Source: Thiorhodovibrio winogradskyi
GTDB taxonomy: Bacteria > Pseudomonadota > Gammaproteobacteria > Chromatiales > Chromatiaceae
NCBI RefSeq assembly: GCF_036208045.1
Contig: NZ_CP121472.1
Span: 2,739,531-2,803,530 of the forward strand
Direction: 5' to 3'
DNA length: 64,000 bases
A program made the position numbers and the translations under genes. Below are positions 54,669 to 63,227 of this stretch, in pieces; position 1 is the stretch's first letter; each line of letters opens with the position of its first letter. The notes under the pieces are model-generated. The model had not been told where the DNA came from. It was given only the letters and a program-made list of their open reading frames with translations, and made no database searches.

Positions 54669-55314
54669 GCTTGCAAAATAAAATAAAGGTTTTCATTTTG
54701 CAAGGACAAAACCTGTTCTACGCGACCAGGCAGCCGCCGACGCCAACACCACCCCAACGCAAAAGAGCGACTTTTTGCAGAGCATTCGCGGCTGCACCTT
54801 GGCCGCCATACGGCAATACTCAAGGATAACGGCAATGGGACCGCGAGACAGCCAGGGCGAAACCGTGCTAGCCCTAATTGACAGGCCGTAGAAGTATTTA
54901 CCCTCGATTCTGGACATTTCCGTCCGTCTCGTTCAAACAAACAAAATCCAAGGATTCCGTGGCAGCCACCATCGAGAAGCTCGCGCGCAAAGTCCGCCGT
55001 GTCTTCGATTATCTGGGTATGACGGCAAACTCGGTGCCCCGCGCTGCCCGTGTCGCGCCTGTTGGTTAGAACGGATTTGCCGTGAGGCACCGAGACGGCC
55101 GATTGACACCTGGCCCGAGCCATGCGCTCTCAGCAGCACCACGTAAGTACCCGGGCCTGCCATCGCGCGTTTCTCTGGGCTTGTCTCGGTCGACATCACG
55201 GATGTCCATTGAACGCGGATGAAGAGCGCCAGGCGATTCTGGTGTTTTGCCTGATCCAACCGGCGCCGTCTGCCCGCCGCCCGTCGCTTCCGCGCACCAG
55301 CTCGACGACACCAA
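54669..55314. other. Gene-free stretch
   Basis: About 650 bases without a supported gene. At 54914-54928 it has GGACATTTCCGTCCG, also found in the left end of the large IS (2158-2172), which may be chance or a trace of an old IS end. Confidence 0.4.
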
Positions 55315-55941
55315 TCAGCCCGGAGACAATGCGCCAGCCTGCCGCAGCAGGCGTTTGATCGCCTCGGCGAGTTGGCGATACCCTTGGGCGTTGGGGTGGA
55401 TGTGATCGGACTTCAGCGCCTTGTCGGAGAGGATTTCCGAGATCGCATTGGCTTGGAGCGACACCTTTCGTTCATCGGCCAGCGCGTCATAGAGCGAATG
55501 GGTGCGCACCAGCAAGCCCGGGCGCGGGATCCCTAACAGAACCACTTCGCTGCCCTGCTCGCGCGCGAGTGCGATCATCTGGGCCAGATTGGCTTGGGTC
55601 TGATTCCTGTCGCGCTGGCGCAGAAAATCATTGCCGCCATGGCCGAGAATCACCAGATCGGGCTGCCAGGTGGCGAGCAGCTCCGGCAAGCGCGCCAAGC
55701 CGGCATCGCTCTCCTCGCCAGAGATGCCGGCGTTGATCACCCGCCGGCCAGTCAAGGTCGCCAGTAGCGCCGGGTAACTCTGTTCTTTGTTGGCGCCCAC
55801 GCCTTCGGTCAAGCTGTCGCCAAAGGCAAGAATAACCGCGTCCGCCGGCAAGGGGCTGAGCGTCGGTTGATCGCTGCAAGCCGCGAGCACCAGCAGCAAG
55901 ACGCCGCCCAGCAGCGCGCGATAGAGAATCCTGTTGCGCAT
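55315..55941 (-). CDS. SGNH-fold esterase/lysophospholipase (TesA-like lipoprotein)
   Basis: A 208-aa hydrolase with catalytic Ser in FGDSLTEG (block I), Asn in HGGNDFL (block III) and Asp/His in SDHIHPNAQG (block V), as in TesA/arylesterase enzymes. The N-terminus has a signal with lipobox LAACS, so it is probably membrane-anchored. ATG 55941 is the chosen start (GGAAA upstream); ATG 55959 is an alternative. Confidence 0.9.
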   Translation of the reverse strand: MRNRILYRALLGGVLLLVLAACSDQPTLSPLPADAVILAFGDSLTEGVGANKEQSYPALLATLTGRRVINAGISGEESDAGLARLPELLATWQPDLVILGHGGNDFLRQRDRNQTQANLAQMIALAREQGSEVVLLGIPRPGLLVRTHSLYDALADERKVSLQANAISEILSDKALKSDHIHPNAQGYRQLAEAIKRLLRQAGALSPG

Positions 55942-56194
55942 GATGTGTTTCCGTTTCATCCTTTGGCCCTGATGCCATGGCCATGATACAAGCTGATCGA
56001 GACTCACTGCCTCCGGTTTGGCAATTCAGGGTCCATGGCCATGCAAGTCCAACGGCAGGCGCGGAATCGCGCTGGGGGACCGACGCCCGTCACTATCCGG
56101 CTCGCACCGCCTGGAATCATCTGTTGGCCCCAGTCACCGCGAACCGACGGATACCTGAGCATTCGCTGTTTACCCTGACCCGCGAACCCATCCC

Positions 56195-56785
56195 ATGCAA
56201 CTCGATGACATCGTGCCCTGGGGCCGCTCGTTCGATGAATATGTCGCCATGTTCGACCTGACGGCGGACGATCTTGGGAAGCGCATCCTGGGCTGTGGCG
56301 ACGGTCCGGCGGCGTTCAATGCCCACGCACGCGCCCGAGGCGCCCGAGTGATTTCGGTCGACCCGATTTATGCCTGGCCGGCCGGGCGAATTCATGAGCG
56401 CATCCGCGCGGTGCGGCCGATCATTGAATCCGAACTGCGCCGCGAGCCTGAGCGCTGCCTGTGGGAGCGCTTTCGTGATGTCGATGATCTGATCGAGACG
56501 CGCCTTGGCGCCATGGATCGGTTTCTTGCCGACTACGCTGGCGGCCATGGTGGTCAGGCTTATGTTGCTGCCCAGTTACCGCAGCTGCCATTTCCCGGCG
56601 GGGTTTTTGATCTCGCCCTGGTGTCGCATCTGTTGTTCACCTACTCGAAACATCTCAGTGCCGACGCACATCGCAAGGCGGTCGCTGAGTTGATGCGCGT
56701 CAGCGGCGAGGTTCGCCTCTTTCCCCTGCTCACGCTCGCGGGCACGGAATCAGAGCATCTGCCCGCTGTCATCGATTTATGTTGA
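56195..56785 (+). CDS. SAM-dependent methyltransferase-like protein, C-terminally truncated
   Basis: A 196-aa protein with a class I methyltransferase start: ILGCGDGPAAFNAHARARGA (motif I) at about residue 31 and VISVDPIY (motif II), then FDLALVSHLLFTYS (motif IV) at about 140. It stops soon after GEVRLFPLLTL, where relatives continue for some 30-60 residues. The stop lies inside a 20-bp perfect palindrome, so an insertion or rearrangement probably cut the gene. Confidence 0.7.
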   Translation: MQLDDIVPWGRSFDEYVAMFDLTADDLGKRILGCGDGPAAFNAHARARGARVISVDPIYAWPAGRIHERIRAVRPIIESELRREPERCLWERFRDVDDLIETRLGAMDRFLADYAGGHGGQAYVAAQLPQLPFPGGVFDLALVSHLLFTYSKHLSADAHRKAVAELMRVSGEVRLFPLLTLAGTESEHLPAVIDLC

Positions 56786-56796
56786 GCTCAACATAA
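56777..56796. repeat. 20-bp perfect palindrome shared by two convergent gene ends
   Basis: TTATGTTGAGCTCAACATAA. The last codons and the stop of the methyltransferase-like gene (plus strand) and of the 60-aa gene (minus strand) are both encoded in it, each ending Leu-Cys-stop. Confidence 0.9.
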
Positions 56797-56970
56797 CTGG
56801 ATGACTCGCGCGAGCATCCAAACTGCGAAGGCGGTGAGACGGCCTTCGCGCTCGAACCATTTCTTCCGCACCGTCAAGCGCATGGTTTCAGCGGATCCGG
56901 TTTGCTCGATACCGGCGACAATCGCCGCGAGTTTGTCATGGATGGTCTTGGGTATGCTCTGTTTTGCCAC
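56788..56970 (-). CDS. Small conserved protein of unknown function
   Basis: A 60-aa basic, helical protein (AAIVAGIEQTGSAETMRLTV, then RKKWFEREGRLTAFAVWMLA). I recall similar short hypothetical proteins in phototrophs, but no function. The C-terminus (QLC) is created by the palindrome, so the true end may be different. Confidence 0.55.
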   Translation of the reverse strand: MAKQSIPKTIHDKLAAIVAGIEQTGSAETMRLTVRKKWFEREGRLTAFAVWMLARVIQLC

Positions 56971-57029
56971 AGGTTGCGTAAGGTGTCATTGGCTGACCGA
57001 CCGGGGCTTCCCTTCCCCGGACAGCGCTC

Positions 57030-57332
57030 TCATCCCGACACCAGCGGCGCGCTGGATTCCGGCCGAGCATCGCCGCGACCGGCGCATTGCAGTGCATCCA
57101 AAATCGCCTCTTTCCACCAATAGCGGCGCCGCTCGATGACCAACGGTGGCGGCAGGATGCCGCGCTTGAGCCAACGCCAAAGCGTCATGTCGCTGATGCC
57201 ACCGGCAATGCGACGCACCTCCTCGGCGGTGATCAGTCGGTCGTCCTCGGCCTGGTTCTGGGTTGGGCGTTCAATCTGGTGCGGTGGCAGAACTGGGCGA
57301 AATGCGGACAGGGGGTTCTCATATGCTTGCAT
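57030..57332 (-). CDS. AlpA/excisionase-like transcriptional regulator
   Basis: A 100-aa protein with an AlpA-type winged helix at about residues 33-80 (RLITAEEVRRIAGGISDMTL, then WRWLKRGILPPP, VIERRRYWWKEAIL). Such proteins activate integrases or act as excision factors of prophages and islands. GGAGA lies seven bases before ATG 57332. No integrase is near, so it may be a relict of an island. Confidence 0.85.
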   Translation of the reverse strand: MQAYENPLSAFRPVLPPHQIERPTQNQAEDDRLITAEEVRRIAGGISDMTLWRWLKRGILPPPLVIERRRYWWKEAILDALQCAGRGDARPESSAPLVSG

Positions 57333-57585
57333 GGTAGTCTCCGTTGGATCATGGAAGGACTAACCAAACGCGAGACCAGCCACGGAAGAGACCATGAAAC
57401 GGGCCGATTTTGGCGCTCTTTTAGCGCCCGGAACCCTTGACCGGTTGGTGGCTGCGCGCCGGCTTCGCGACAAGATCCTCCTGCTCGCACGAGACCCTCG
57501 GCGATCGCACATGCGTCCACCGACGCTCACTGCTTGGCGGCCATCTATCCTTGCATTTTTTCCAATCCTTGGATGATTTGCAAGG

Positions 57586-58770
57586 ATGCTACCGCGACTC
57601 ATCACCGACCAAGTGGGCGCCGCCTTGGCACGTCAGGCCGCCGTCGCTCTGATCGGCCCCCGGCAGGTCGGCAAGACCACACTGGCACTGGAGATCGGCA
57701 ACGCTCGCCAAGCGCTCTATCTCGATCTTAAGAACTCGGATGATCGCCAACGCTTGGCGAACCCGGTGCTGTTTCTTGAGAACGTCGAGGATCGGTTGGT
57801 GATTCTCGATGAGATTCACCGCCTACCGGCGCTGTTTCAGGATCTGCGGGGGATCATCGACAAAGGGCGACGCGCCGGCAAGGGCAAGGGACGCTTTCTG
57901 ATCTTGGGCTCGGCTTCGCTGGATCTGCTGCGTCAGTCGGGGGCCGATTGTCCACTTGGCCTGGCCGGGCGCATTGCCTACCTTCCGCTCGGGCCGTTCT
58001 CGCCGCTGGAGATAGAAGATGCTCGGCCTGCGCGCGAGCGACTCTGGCTGCGCGGCGGCTTTCCCGATAGCACCCTGGCCGAGGACGACCGCGAGAGTCT
58101 GGCTTGGCGCAAGGACTTTATCCGCACCTATCTGGAACGCGATGTGCCGATGTTCGGGCCGCGCATCCCAGCGATCACCCTGGAGCGCTTGTGGACCATG
58201 CTCGCGCATCGCCAAGGGTCGTTGCTGAATGCCTCGGAGTTAGCCCGCGCCCTGGAGGTGAGCACGCAGTCGGTCACGCGCTACATCGATTTACTGTGCG
58301 ATCTGTTGCTGGTGCGGCGCCTACCGCCCTTGCATGCCAACATCGGCAAGCGCTTGGTGAAATCGCCCAAGGTCTATGTGCGCGACAGCGGGATCGTTCA
58401 TGCCCTGCTCGGGCTCGAAAGCCTCGAACAGCTCGCGGGGCATCCGGTCGTTGGCAGCAGCTGGGAGGGTTTTGTGATGGAGAATCTGCTCGGCGTGCTG
58501 CCCTGGCGAACCTCCGCGTTCTTCTACCGCACCAGCGCCGGCGCAGAGATCGATCTGGTGTTGGAGCACAATGATGGGACGCGCTGGGCCATTGAGATCA
58601 AACGTGGTCTCGCGGCCAGGGTGGAACGCGGCTTTCACCAGGCCTGCGCCGATCTCCGGCCGCAGCGCGCGTTCGTGGTGCATGCTGGTGATGATCGCTA
58701 TCCGGTCTCCGAACAGCTGGAAGCCATCAGTCTGCCCGAGTTGATGGCGGAGTTGCAGACCTTGGACTAG
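57586..58770 (+). CDS. AAA+ ATPase with DUF4143 domain, paralogue
   Basis: A 394-aa protein clearly homologous to 53472-54668 along its whole length. Walker A IGPRQVGKTTLA is at about residue 23, Walker B RLVILDEIH at about 69, and the C-terminal nuclease-like core AEIDLVLEH…WAIEIKRG at about 325. The stop codon is directly followed by the partial trkH duplicate (58771), so the gene lies at a rearrangement junction. Confidence 0.88.
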   Translation: MLPRLITDQVGAALARQAAVALIGPRQVGKTTLALEIGNARQALYLDLKNSDDRQRLANPVLFLENVEDRLVILDEIHRLPALFQDLRGIIDKGRRAGKGKGRFLILGSASLDLLRQSGADCPLGLAGRIAYLPLGPFSPLEIEDARPARERLWLRGGFPDSTLAEDDRESLAWRKDFIRTYLERDVPMFGPRIPAITLERLWTMLAHRQGSLLNASELARALEVSTQSVTRYIDLLCDLLLVRRLPPLHANIGKRLVKSPKVYVRDSGIVHALLGLESLEQLAGHPVVGSSWEGFVMENLLGVLPWRTSAFFYRTSAGAEIDLVLEHNDGTRWAIEIKRGLAARVERGFHQACADLRPQRAFVVHAGDDRYPVSEQLEAISLPELMAELQTLD

Positions 58771-59525
58771 TTTGACAGCCCGCTGATCGAGAGCATTGCC
58801 ATTGTCTTCATGCTCTCCGGCGGGGTGAACTTCGCGGTGCATTTCATTGCCTGGCAGCGGTTCGATCCGCTGGCCTATGGACGCGACCCGGAGGTGCGGG
58901 TCTACGGCTGGCTGTTTCTCGGCGGCAGTCTGTTCGTGGCGCTGAGCCTGCTGTGGACCCAAGCCTATGCCAGCTTTGGCGAGTCCCTGCGCCACAGCGC
59001 CTTTCAGGTCGCCTCCATCCTCATCAGCACCGGGTTTGGCACCGCCACTTTCGGCGAATGGCCACGACATATTCCGCTCACCTTGATCATTCTGTCGTTT
59101 ATCGGCGGCTGCATCGGCTCGACCGCCGGCGGCATGAAGGTGCTGCGGATTCTGCTCATGACCCGTCAGGGCGTGCAGCAATTGTTTCATCTCGCCCATC
59201 CGCGCGCCCAAATCAGCCTCAAGATCGGCGGTCGCCCGGTGGATCAGGACACCCAGTTTTCCATTTGGGGCTTCGCGGTGCTCTATACCTCCGTGAGCCT
59301 ACTCCTGACCCTGGGGATGATGGCGCTGGGGCTGGATTTCATCAGCGCGGTCGGTGCCGTGGTGGCGACCATCAATCTGCTCGGTCCCGGGCTGGGTGAG
59401 GTGGCCGCCAGTTTCGCCACGGTCGATGACGCGGTGAAATGGCTGTCGGTCTTCGCCATGCTGGTCGGGCGCCTGGAGGTCTTTACCCGCTGATTTTGTT
59501 CCTGCCGGCTTATTGGCGGGGGTGA
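58771..59525 (+). pseudogene. trkH: Partial duplicate of trkH (3' half)
   Basis: The sequence repeats 37426-38181 almost exactly, starting at FDSPLIESIA and running to the stop. A one-base deletion near 59489 (CCCGC for CCCTGC) ends the frame at VFTR. The first half of the pore is absent, so it is non-functional. The duplicate shows several base changes, so it is not very recent. Confidence 0.9.
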
Positions 59526-59679
59526 TGCCAAGATTCGGCGGCCATGCTTTCATCATGTTTCATCATAATTGGCGCACTCGGCTATTATGGCGTAAATGGC
59601 GCCAGTGATTGGGCCATCGACGCGACCTCAAGAACCCGATAACACATTAGCCACGACCATCTGTAAGAGTCATTTCACC

Positions 59680-61182
59680 ATGTCCACGATTCTAATCGAC
59701 CACGGATTAGGTTTGTCAACGCAGACCATCTCCCTGATTCCACTGGGCCTGATGGGACTGCTTGGCATGAATCTGGGTACGCTCGCCTGGCTAAGATCGA
59801 GGCCGCCGCGCGCGGCCAAAACATCCGTTCCGCAAGCGCCAACGCCAGCTCCTGCCCCCGCGGCCGTCCGCACACCACCGCCCGCGGTCGTGGTGCAAAT
59901 TCCGGTCTTCAATGAGGGCCTGCTCGTGCGTTCCTGCCTGGAGGCGGTGGCACGGCTCGATTATCCGGCGGGCCAGCTGTCGGTGCAGCTGCTCGATGAT
60001 AGCGACGACGGATCCGCCGCCGACAACCGCCGACTCGCCGGCGAGATCGCGGCGCGAACCGGCCTGCCCATCGCGGTGATCCAGCGTGGGGAGCGCACCG
60101 GGTTCAAGGCCGGCGCCCTGGCCGCCGGTCTGGCGCGCACCCAGGCTGAACTGGCGATGGTGCTTGATGCCGATTTTCGCCCCGATGCCGATTTTCTGCG
60201 CCGCGCACTGCCCGCGCTGATCAAGGATCCTGGCGTCGGCTTCGTGCAGGCGCGCTGGGCGCATCGCAACAGCGAGGTCAGCTGGCTGACGCGCACCCAG
60301 GCCACCTTGCTGGACGCACATTTCCGCGTCGAGCAAGCAGCACGCCACATCCACGGACTTCCGGTCGCCTTCAACGGCACCTGCGGTGTCTGGCGGGTCG
60401 CCGCGATTGCCGCGGCCGGCGGCTGGCAGGGCGATACCCTGAGTGAGGATCTGGATCTCAGTCTGCGCACACAACTCGCTGGATATCGAGCGATTTATCT
60501 AGACGATCTCCCGGTATCCGGCGAATTGCTGACATCGGCGCGCGCCTGGCAACAGCAACAGTTCCGCTGGACAAAGGGCCATCTCCAGGTGCTGCGCAAG
60601 CTCGGCCCCCGCCTCCTTACGGCTCCCTGGTCACCGCTGACCAGGCTGGCCATGGTGCTGCAAATTGCCCAGGGGTTGTTTTTTCCGCTGGCGTTCATAA
60701 GCCTGCTGCTGACCTTGCCGGGGGTGATCCTGGACCTGACCCCGAACGGCCTTGGCGTCGGTTTGGTGTCGCTGGTCGGTTTGGGCGGACTCCTGGGGGC
60801 TGGCTGGTTCTTGGGGCTTGGGCGGCAGCTGTCGGGTTGTTCCTGGCAGCGCATTCTGGTCGAGACCGCAGGTGCCATGATTTTGCTCGGCGGCCTGTTG
60901 ATCTCCAACACCCGCGCCGCGCTCGAAGGCTTGGCTGGGCGATCATCTGCCTTCATCCGCTCCGACAAGCAGGGCGCCGGTATCCCCCGAGTGGCTCGCA
61001 CCGGTCTCGCGATCAACGCTCTGCCATTCGGGCAATCCTTGGCCGGAATTGGTATCCTCGGCCTCTTTTTCATCGAGCACGCCTGGAACGCTCCTTTCCT
61101 AGCCACCACGGCGCTCGGACTGCTCGCGGTTGCCTTGCCGCAGTTGCTGTCGACAGTGAAGTTTCCAGCAGCATCGTCGTGA
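59680..61182 (+). CDS. Processive glycosyltransferase, GT2 family
   Basis: A 500-aa membrane glycosyltransferase. An N-terminal membrane segment precedes a proline-rich linker (about 50-65), then the GT-A domain: VVQIPVFNEG (about 73), LLDDSDDGS (about 108), the metal-binding MVLDADFRPDAD (about 165), SEDLDLSLR (about 265) and QQQFRWTKG (about 295), the Q-x2-RW of processive enzymes. Several C-terminal membrane helices follow. The product sugar is unknown; cellulose-, mannan- and ceramide-type synthases share this layout. No clear ribosome-binding site. Confidence 0.88.
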   Translation: MSTILIDHGLGLSTQTISLIPLGLMGLLGMNLGTLAWLRSRPPRAAKTSVPQAPTPAPAPAAVRTPPPAVVVQIPVFNEGLLVRSCLEAVARLDYPAGQLSVQLLDDSDDGSAADNRRLAGEIAARTGLPIAVIQRGERTGFKAGALAAGLARTQAELAMVLDADFRPDADFLRRALPALIKDPGVGFVQARWAHRNSEVSWLTRTQATLLDAHFRVEQAARHIHGLPVAFNGTCGVWRVAAIAAAGGWQGDTLSEDLDLSLRTQLAGYRAIYLDDLPVSGELLTSARAWQQQQFRWTKGHLQVLRKLGPRLLTAPWSPLTRLAMVLQIAQGLFFPLAFISLLLTLPGVILDLTPNGLGVGLVSLVGLGGLLGAGWFLGLGRQLSGCSWQRILVETAGAMILLGGLLISNTRAALEGLAGRSSAFIRSDKQGAGIPRVARTGLAINALPFGQSLAGIGILGLFFIEHAWNAPFLATTALGLLAVALPQLLSTVKFPAASS

Positions 61183-61354
61183 AGGCACGCGTTTACGACA
61201 TGATGACAGCCAGAAGATTTTCGCCAAGGGTTGGCGCCGTTACAACTTCGCTGGAGTCACAGATAAACGAAATGGGCATCGACGCCATCATCGCCCGCTG
61301 GATCGCCCGCTGGAGCGGTGGCAAACCTGCTGGTCGGCTTGGACAGCCTTAGAC

Positions 61355-61456
61355 ATGAAACCTCTGTTTTACATTGAAATCTCCGTCATCAGCTATCTCA
61401 CACCGCCCCCATCAATCGAGGTGTTTTTGGGGTGCCTGGATCACGGATATTCTTGA
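61355..61456 (+). pseudogene. PIN-domain toxin, N-terminal fragment
   Basis: A 33-codon frame KPLFYIEISVISYLT matches the start of PIN toxins that usually read Y-I-E-T-S-V-I-S-Y-L-T. It ends in a few unrelated codons and a stop just before the EamA gene. Only a stump remains. Confidence 0.5.
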
Positions 61457-61471
61457 ACAGAGCGTTTCTTC

Positions 61472-62452
61472 TTGCATTGGGTCTGGCTCACTCTGATTTG
61501 CGCCGCCGCGCTGGCATCGGCCGATGCGGCAACCAAAGCCTGGCTGCGTGGCATGAGCGCTACCCGGCTGTTGTTGGTGCGCTTTTCGCTGTCGGGCTTG
61601 ATGTTGCTGCCCTGGTTGTTGTCCTTGCCGGCGCTGGGCAGTCTGTCGCCCGCGCTCTGGGGCTGGCTGGCGATACTGCTGCCTTTGGAGCTGTCGGCCA
61701 TGGCGCTCTACTTGATTGCTATTCGCGACCATCCTTTGTCGCTCACCCTGCCCTATCTGGCTTTTACCCCGGCTTTTGTGCTGGTCATTGCGTTTTTTCT
61801 GCTTGGCGAGACCAGCACCTGGCTTGGCGCCTTGGGCGTGCTTTTTATTGTAGCTGGCGCCTGGTTGCTGAATGCGGGCGCCGCCGAAGGCAAGGACTGG
61901 CGCGGCTGGCTTCGACCCTTGCAGGCGATTTTGTGGGAGCCCGGCTCTCGGCTCATGCTAGGCGTGGCTTTGATTTATGCGGTGACGGCTTCCCTGAGCA
62001 AGGCGGCGCTGACCTACCTCGAGCCAACGCAATTCGGCGCGCTTTACTTTGCGCTGCTTGGAGCGCTGGCCCTGGGGATCTTTTTTGTGACCGAAGTGTG
62101 GCGGACGCGACGGCCTGCCGGCACATTTAGCCATCCGGCATCGCCGGGAATCATGCCAGACGACACGCTACTCCTGGGTTCAAACCCATCACAGCGCGTC
62201 ACACAATTGGCACCTTGGCATCTCGCCGCCGCCGTGGTGCTGGTCGCGGCGCTGAACGCACTCATGGTTTTGACGCACTTTCTGGCCATTGAGCAGGCCA
62301 ATGTGGCTTACATGATCGCGGTAAAACGCACCAGCCTGCTCTTTGGTCTGCTCTATGGCTTTGTCTGCTTTCGCGAGCCACGCATGCGCCAGCGCCTGCC
62401 GGCAGCCGGTCTGATGTTGATTGGCGTTTTTCTGATCGCTGGCAGCGACTGA
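61472..62452 (+). CDS. EamA/DMT-family transporter
   Basis: A 326-aa protein with about ten membrane segments in two EamA repeats (around 1-135 and 155-325). Substrate unknown; the family exports metabolites. The best start is TTG 61472, as no in-frame ATG lies further upstream; the N-terminus (WLTLICAAALASADAATKAW) matches the family start. The gene begins just after a PIN-toxin stump, so its original promoter may have been altered. Confidence 0.85.
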   Translation: MHWVWLTLICAAALASADAATKAWLRGMSATRLLLVRFSLSGLMLLPWLLSLPALGSLSPALWGWLAILLPLELSAMALYLIAIRDHPLSLTLPYLAFTPAFVLVIAFFLLGETSTWLGALGVLFIVAGAWLLNAGAAEGKDWRGWLRPLQAILWEPGSRLMLGVALIYAVTASLSKAALTYLEPTQFGALYFALLGALALGIFFVTEVWRTRRPAGTFSHPASPGIMPDDTLLLGSNPSQRVTQLAPWHLAAAVVLVAALNALMVLTHFLAIEQANVAYMIAVKRTSLLFGLLYGFVCFREPRMRQRLPAAGLMLIGVFLIAGSD

Positions 62453-62548
62453 GGGTGTTGGTCATGACCAGGCAATTAGATTCCACCCTGCCAATGCTAA
62501 GTCGGCGTATCAATTCGCCTCTGCCTTCGCAGACAGAGAAATAACATT

Positions 62549-63097
62549 ATGTGTTCGATGGCATCACTTTTGTCAATGCCTCGGGAGCTTGAAGGTTTTC
62601 CACCCATTCTTGGGTCGGCACCGCGAGTACTGGTGCTAGGCTCAATGCCGAGCGCGGCCTCCCTGGCGCGTGGTCAATACTATGGCCATCCGCGCAATGC
62701 GTTTTGGCGGATCATGGCGCGACTGTTTGGCTGGCCAGCGGACCTGCCCTATCCCGAGCGCCGCGCGGCTTTGACCGAGTGCGGAGTAGCGCTTTGGGAT
62801 GTCATTGCCCGCTGCGCGCGCGAGGGCAGCGCGGATGCGGCCATCGATAGCGCCAGCGTGGTGGTGAATCCCATCGCGGAATTGCTCGGTGAGCAGCCGG
62901 GGATCCGGGCGGTTTTGTTCAATGGTGGCATGGCCGCGCGGGAGTTTCACCGGCGCATTGGTCCTGTGCTTGGCGCCAGGTTGGTGCAACTATCGCTGCA
63001 TCAGTTGCCATCGACCAGTCCGGCAATGGCGCGTTTCACCCTTGAGCGGAAGGTTGAAGCCTGGAGGATTTTGCTTCAGTTGCTTGGGGATGATTGA
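62549..63097 (+). CDS. DNA-deoxyinosine glycosylase (uracil-DNA-glycosylase superfamily)
   Basis: A 182-aa base-excision glycosylase. The active-site segment LVLGSMPSAASLARGQYYGH followed by PRNAFW (about 28-55) and QLPSTSPA near the end are typical of the deoxyinosine/hypoxanthine branch. It removes deaminated bases. In-frame ATGs at 62549, 62558 and 62576 are possible starts. The stop lies in the first unit of a 13-bp tandem repeat. Confidence 0.88.
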   Translation: MCSMASLLSMPRELEGFPPILGSAPRVLVLGSMPSAASLARGQYYGHPRNAFWRIMARLFGWPADLPYPERRAALTECGVALWDVIARCAREGSADAAIDSASVVVNPIAELLGEQPGIRAVLFNGGMAAREFHRRIGPVLGARLVQLSLHQLPSTSPAMARFTLERKVEAWRILLQLLGDD

Positions 63098-63149
63098 GGG
63101 GGATGATTGAGGGGGATGATTGAGGGGGATGATTGAGGGGGATGATTGA
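63086..63149. repeat. 13-bp tandem repeat (five units)
   Basis: GGGGGATGATTGA repeated; the first unit lacks one G and encodes the last residues and stop of the glycosylase. Units at 63086, 63098, 63111, 63124 and 63137. Confidence 0.92.
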
Positions 63150-63227
63150 GGCCGTGGGCTGTGAGTATTGTGCGGGCTGCCATCGAGCTTGGCGCACACG
63201 ACCTGTAAGCCAACCCCAACACCCACA

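Noticed and set aside
54914-54928. 15-base match to the left end of the large IS considered as a solo IS end
   Set aside because: No terminal CAGACCTCCCA repeat nearby and no further similarity on either side.
63086-63149. Short regular repeats considered as a CRISPR array
   Set aside because: Units are 13 bp, directly adjacent, with no spacers and no cas genes nearby.
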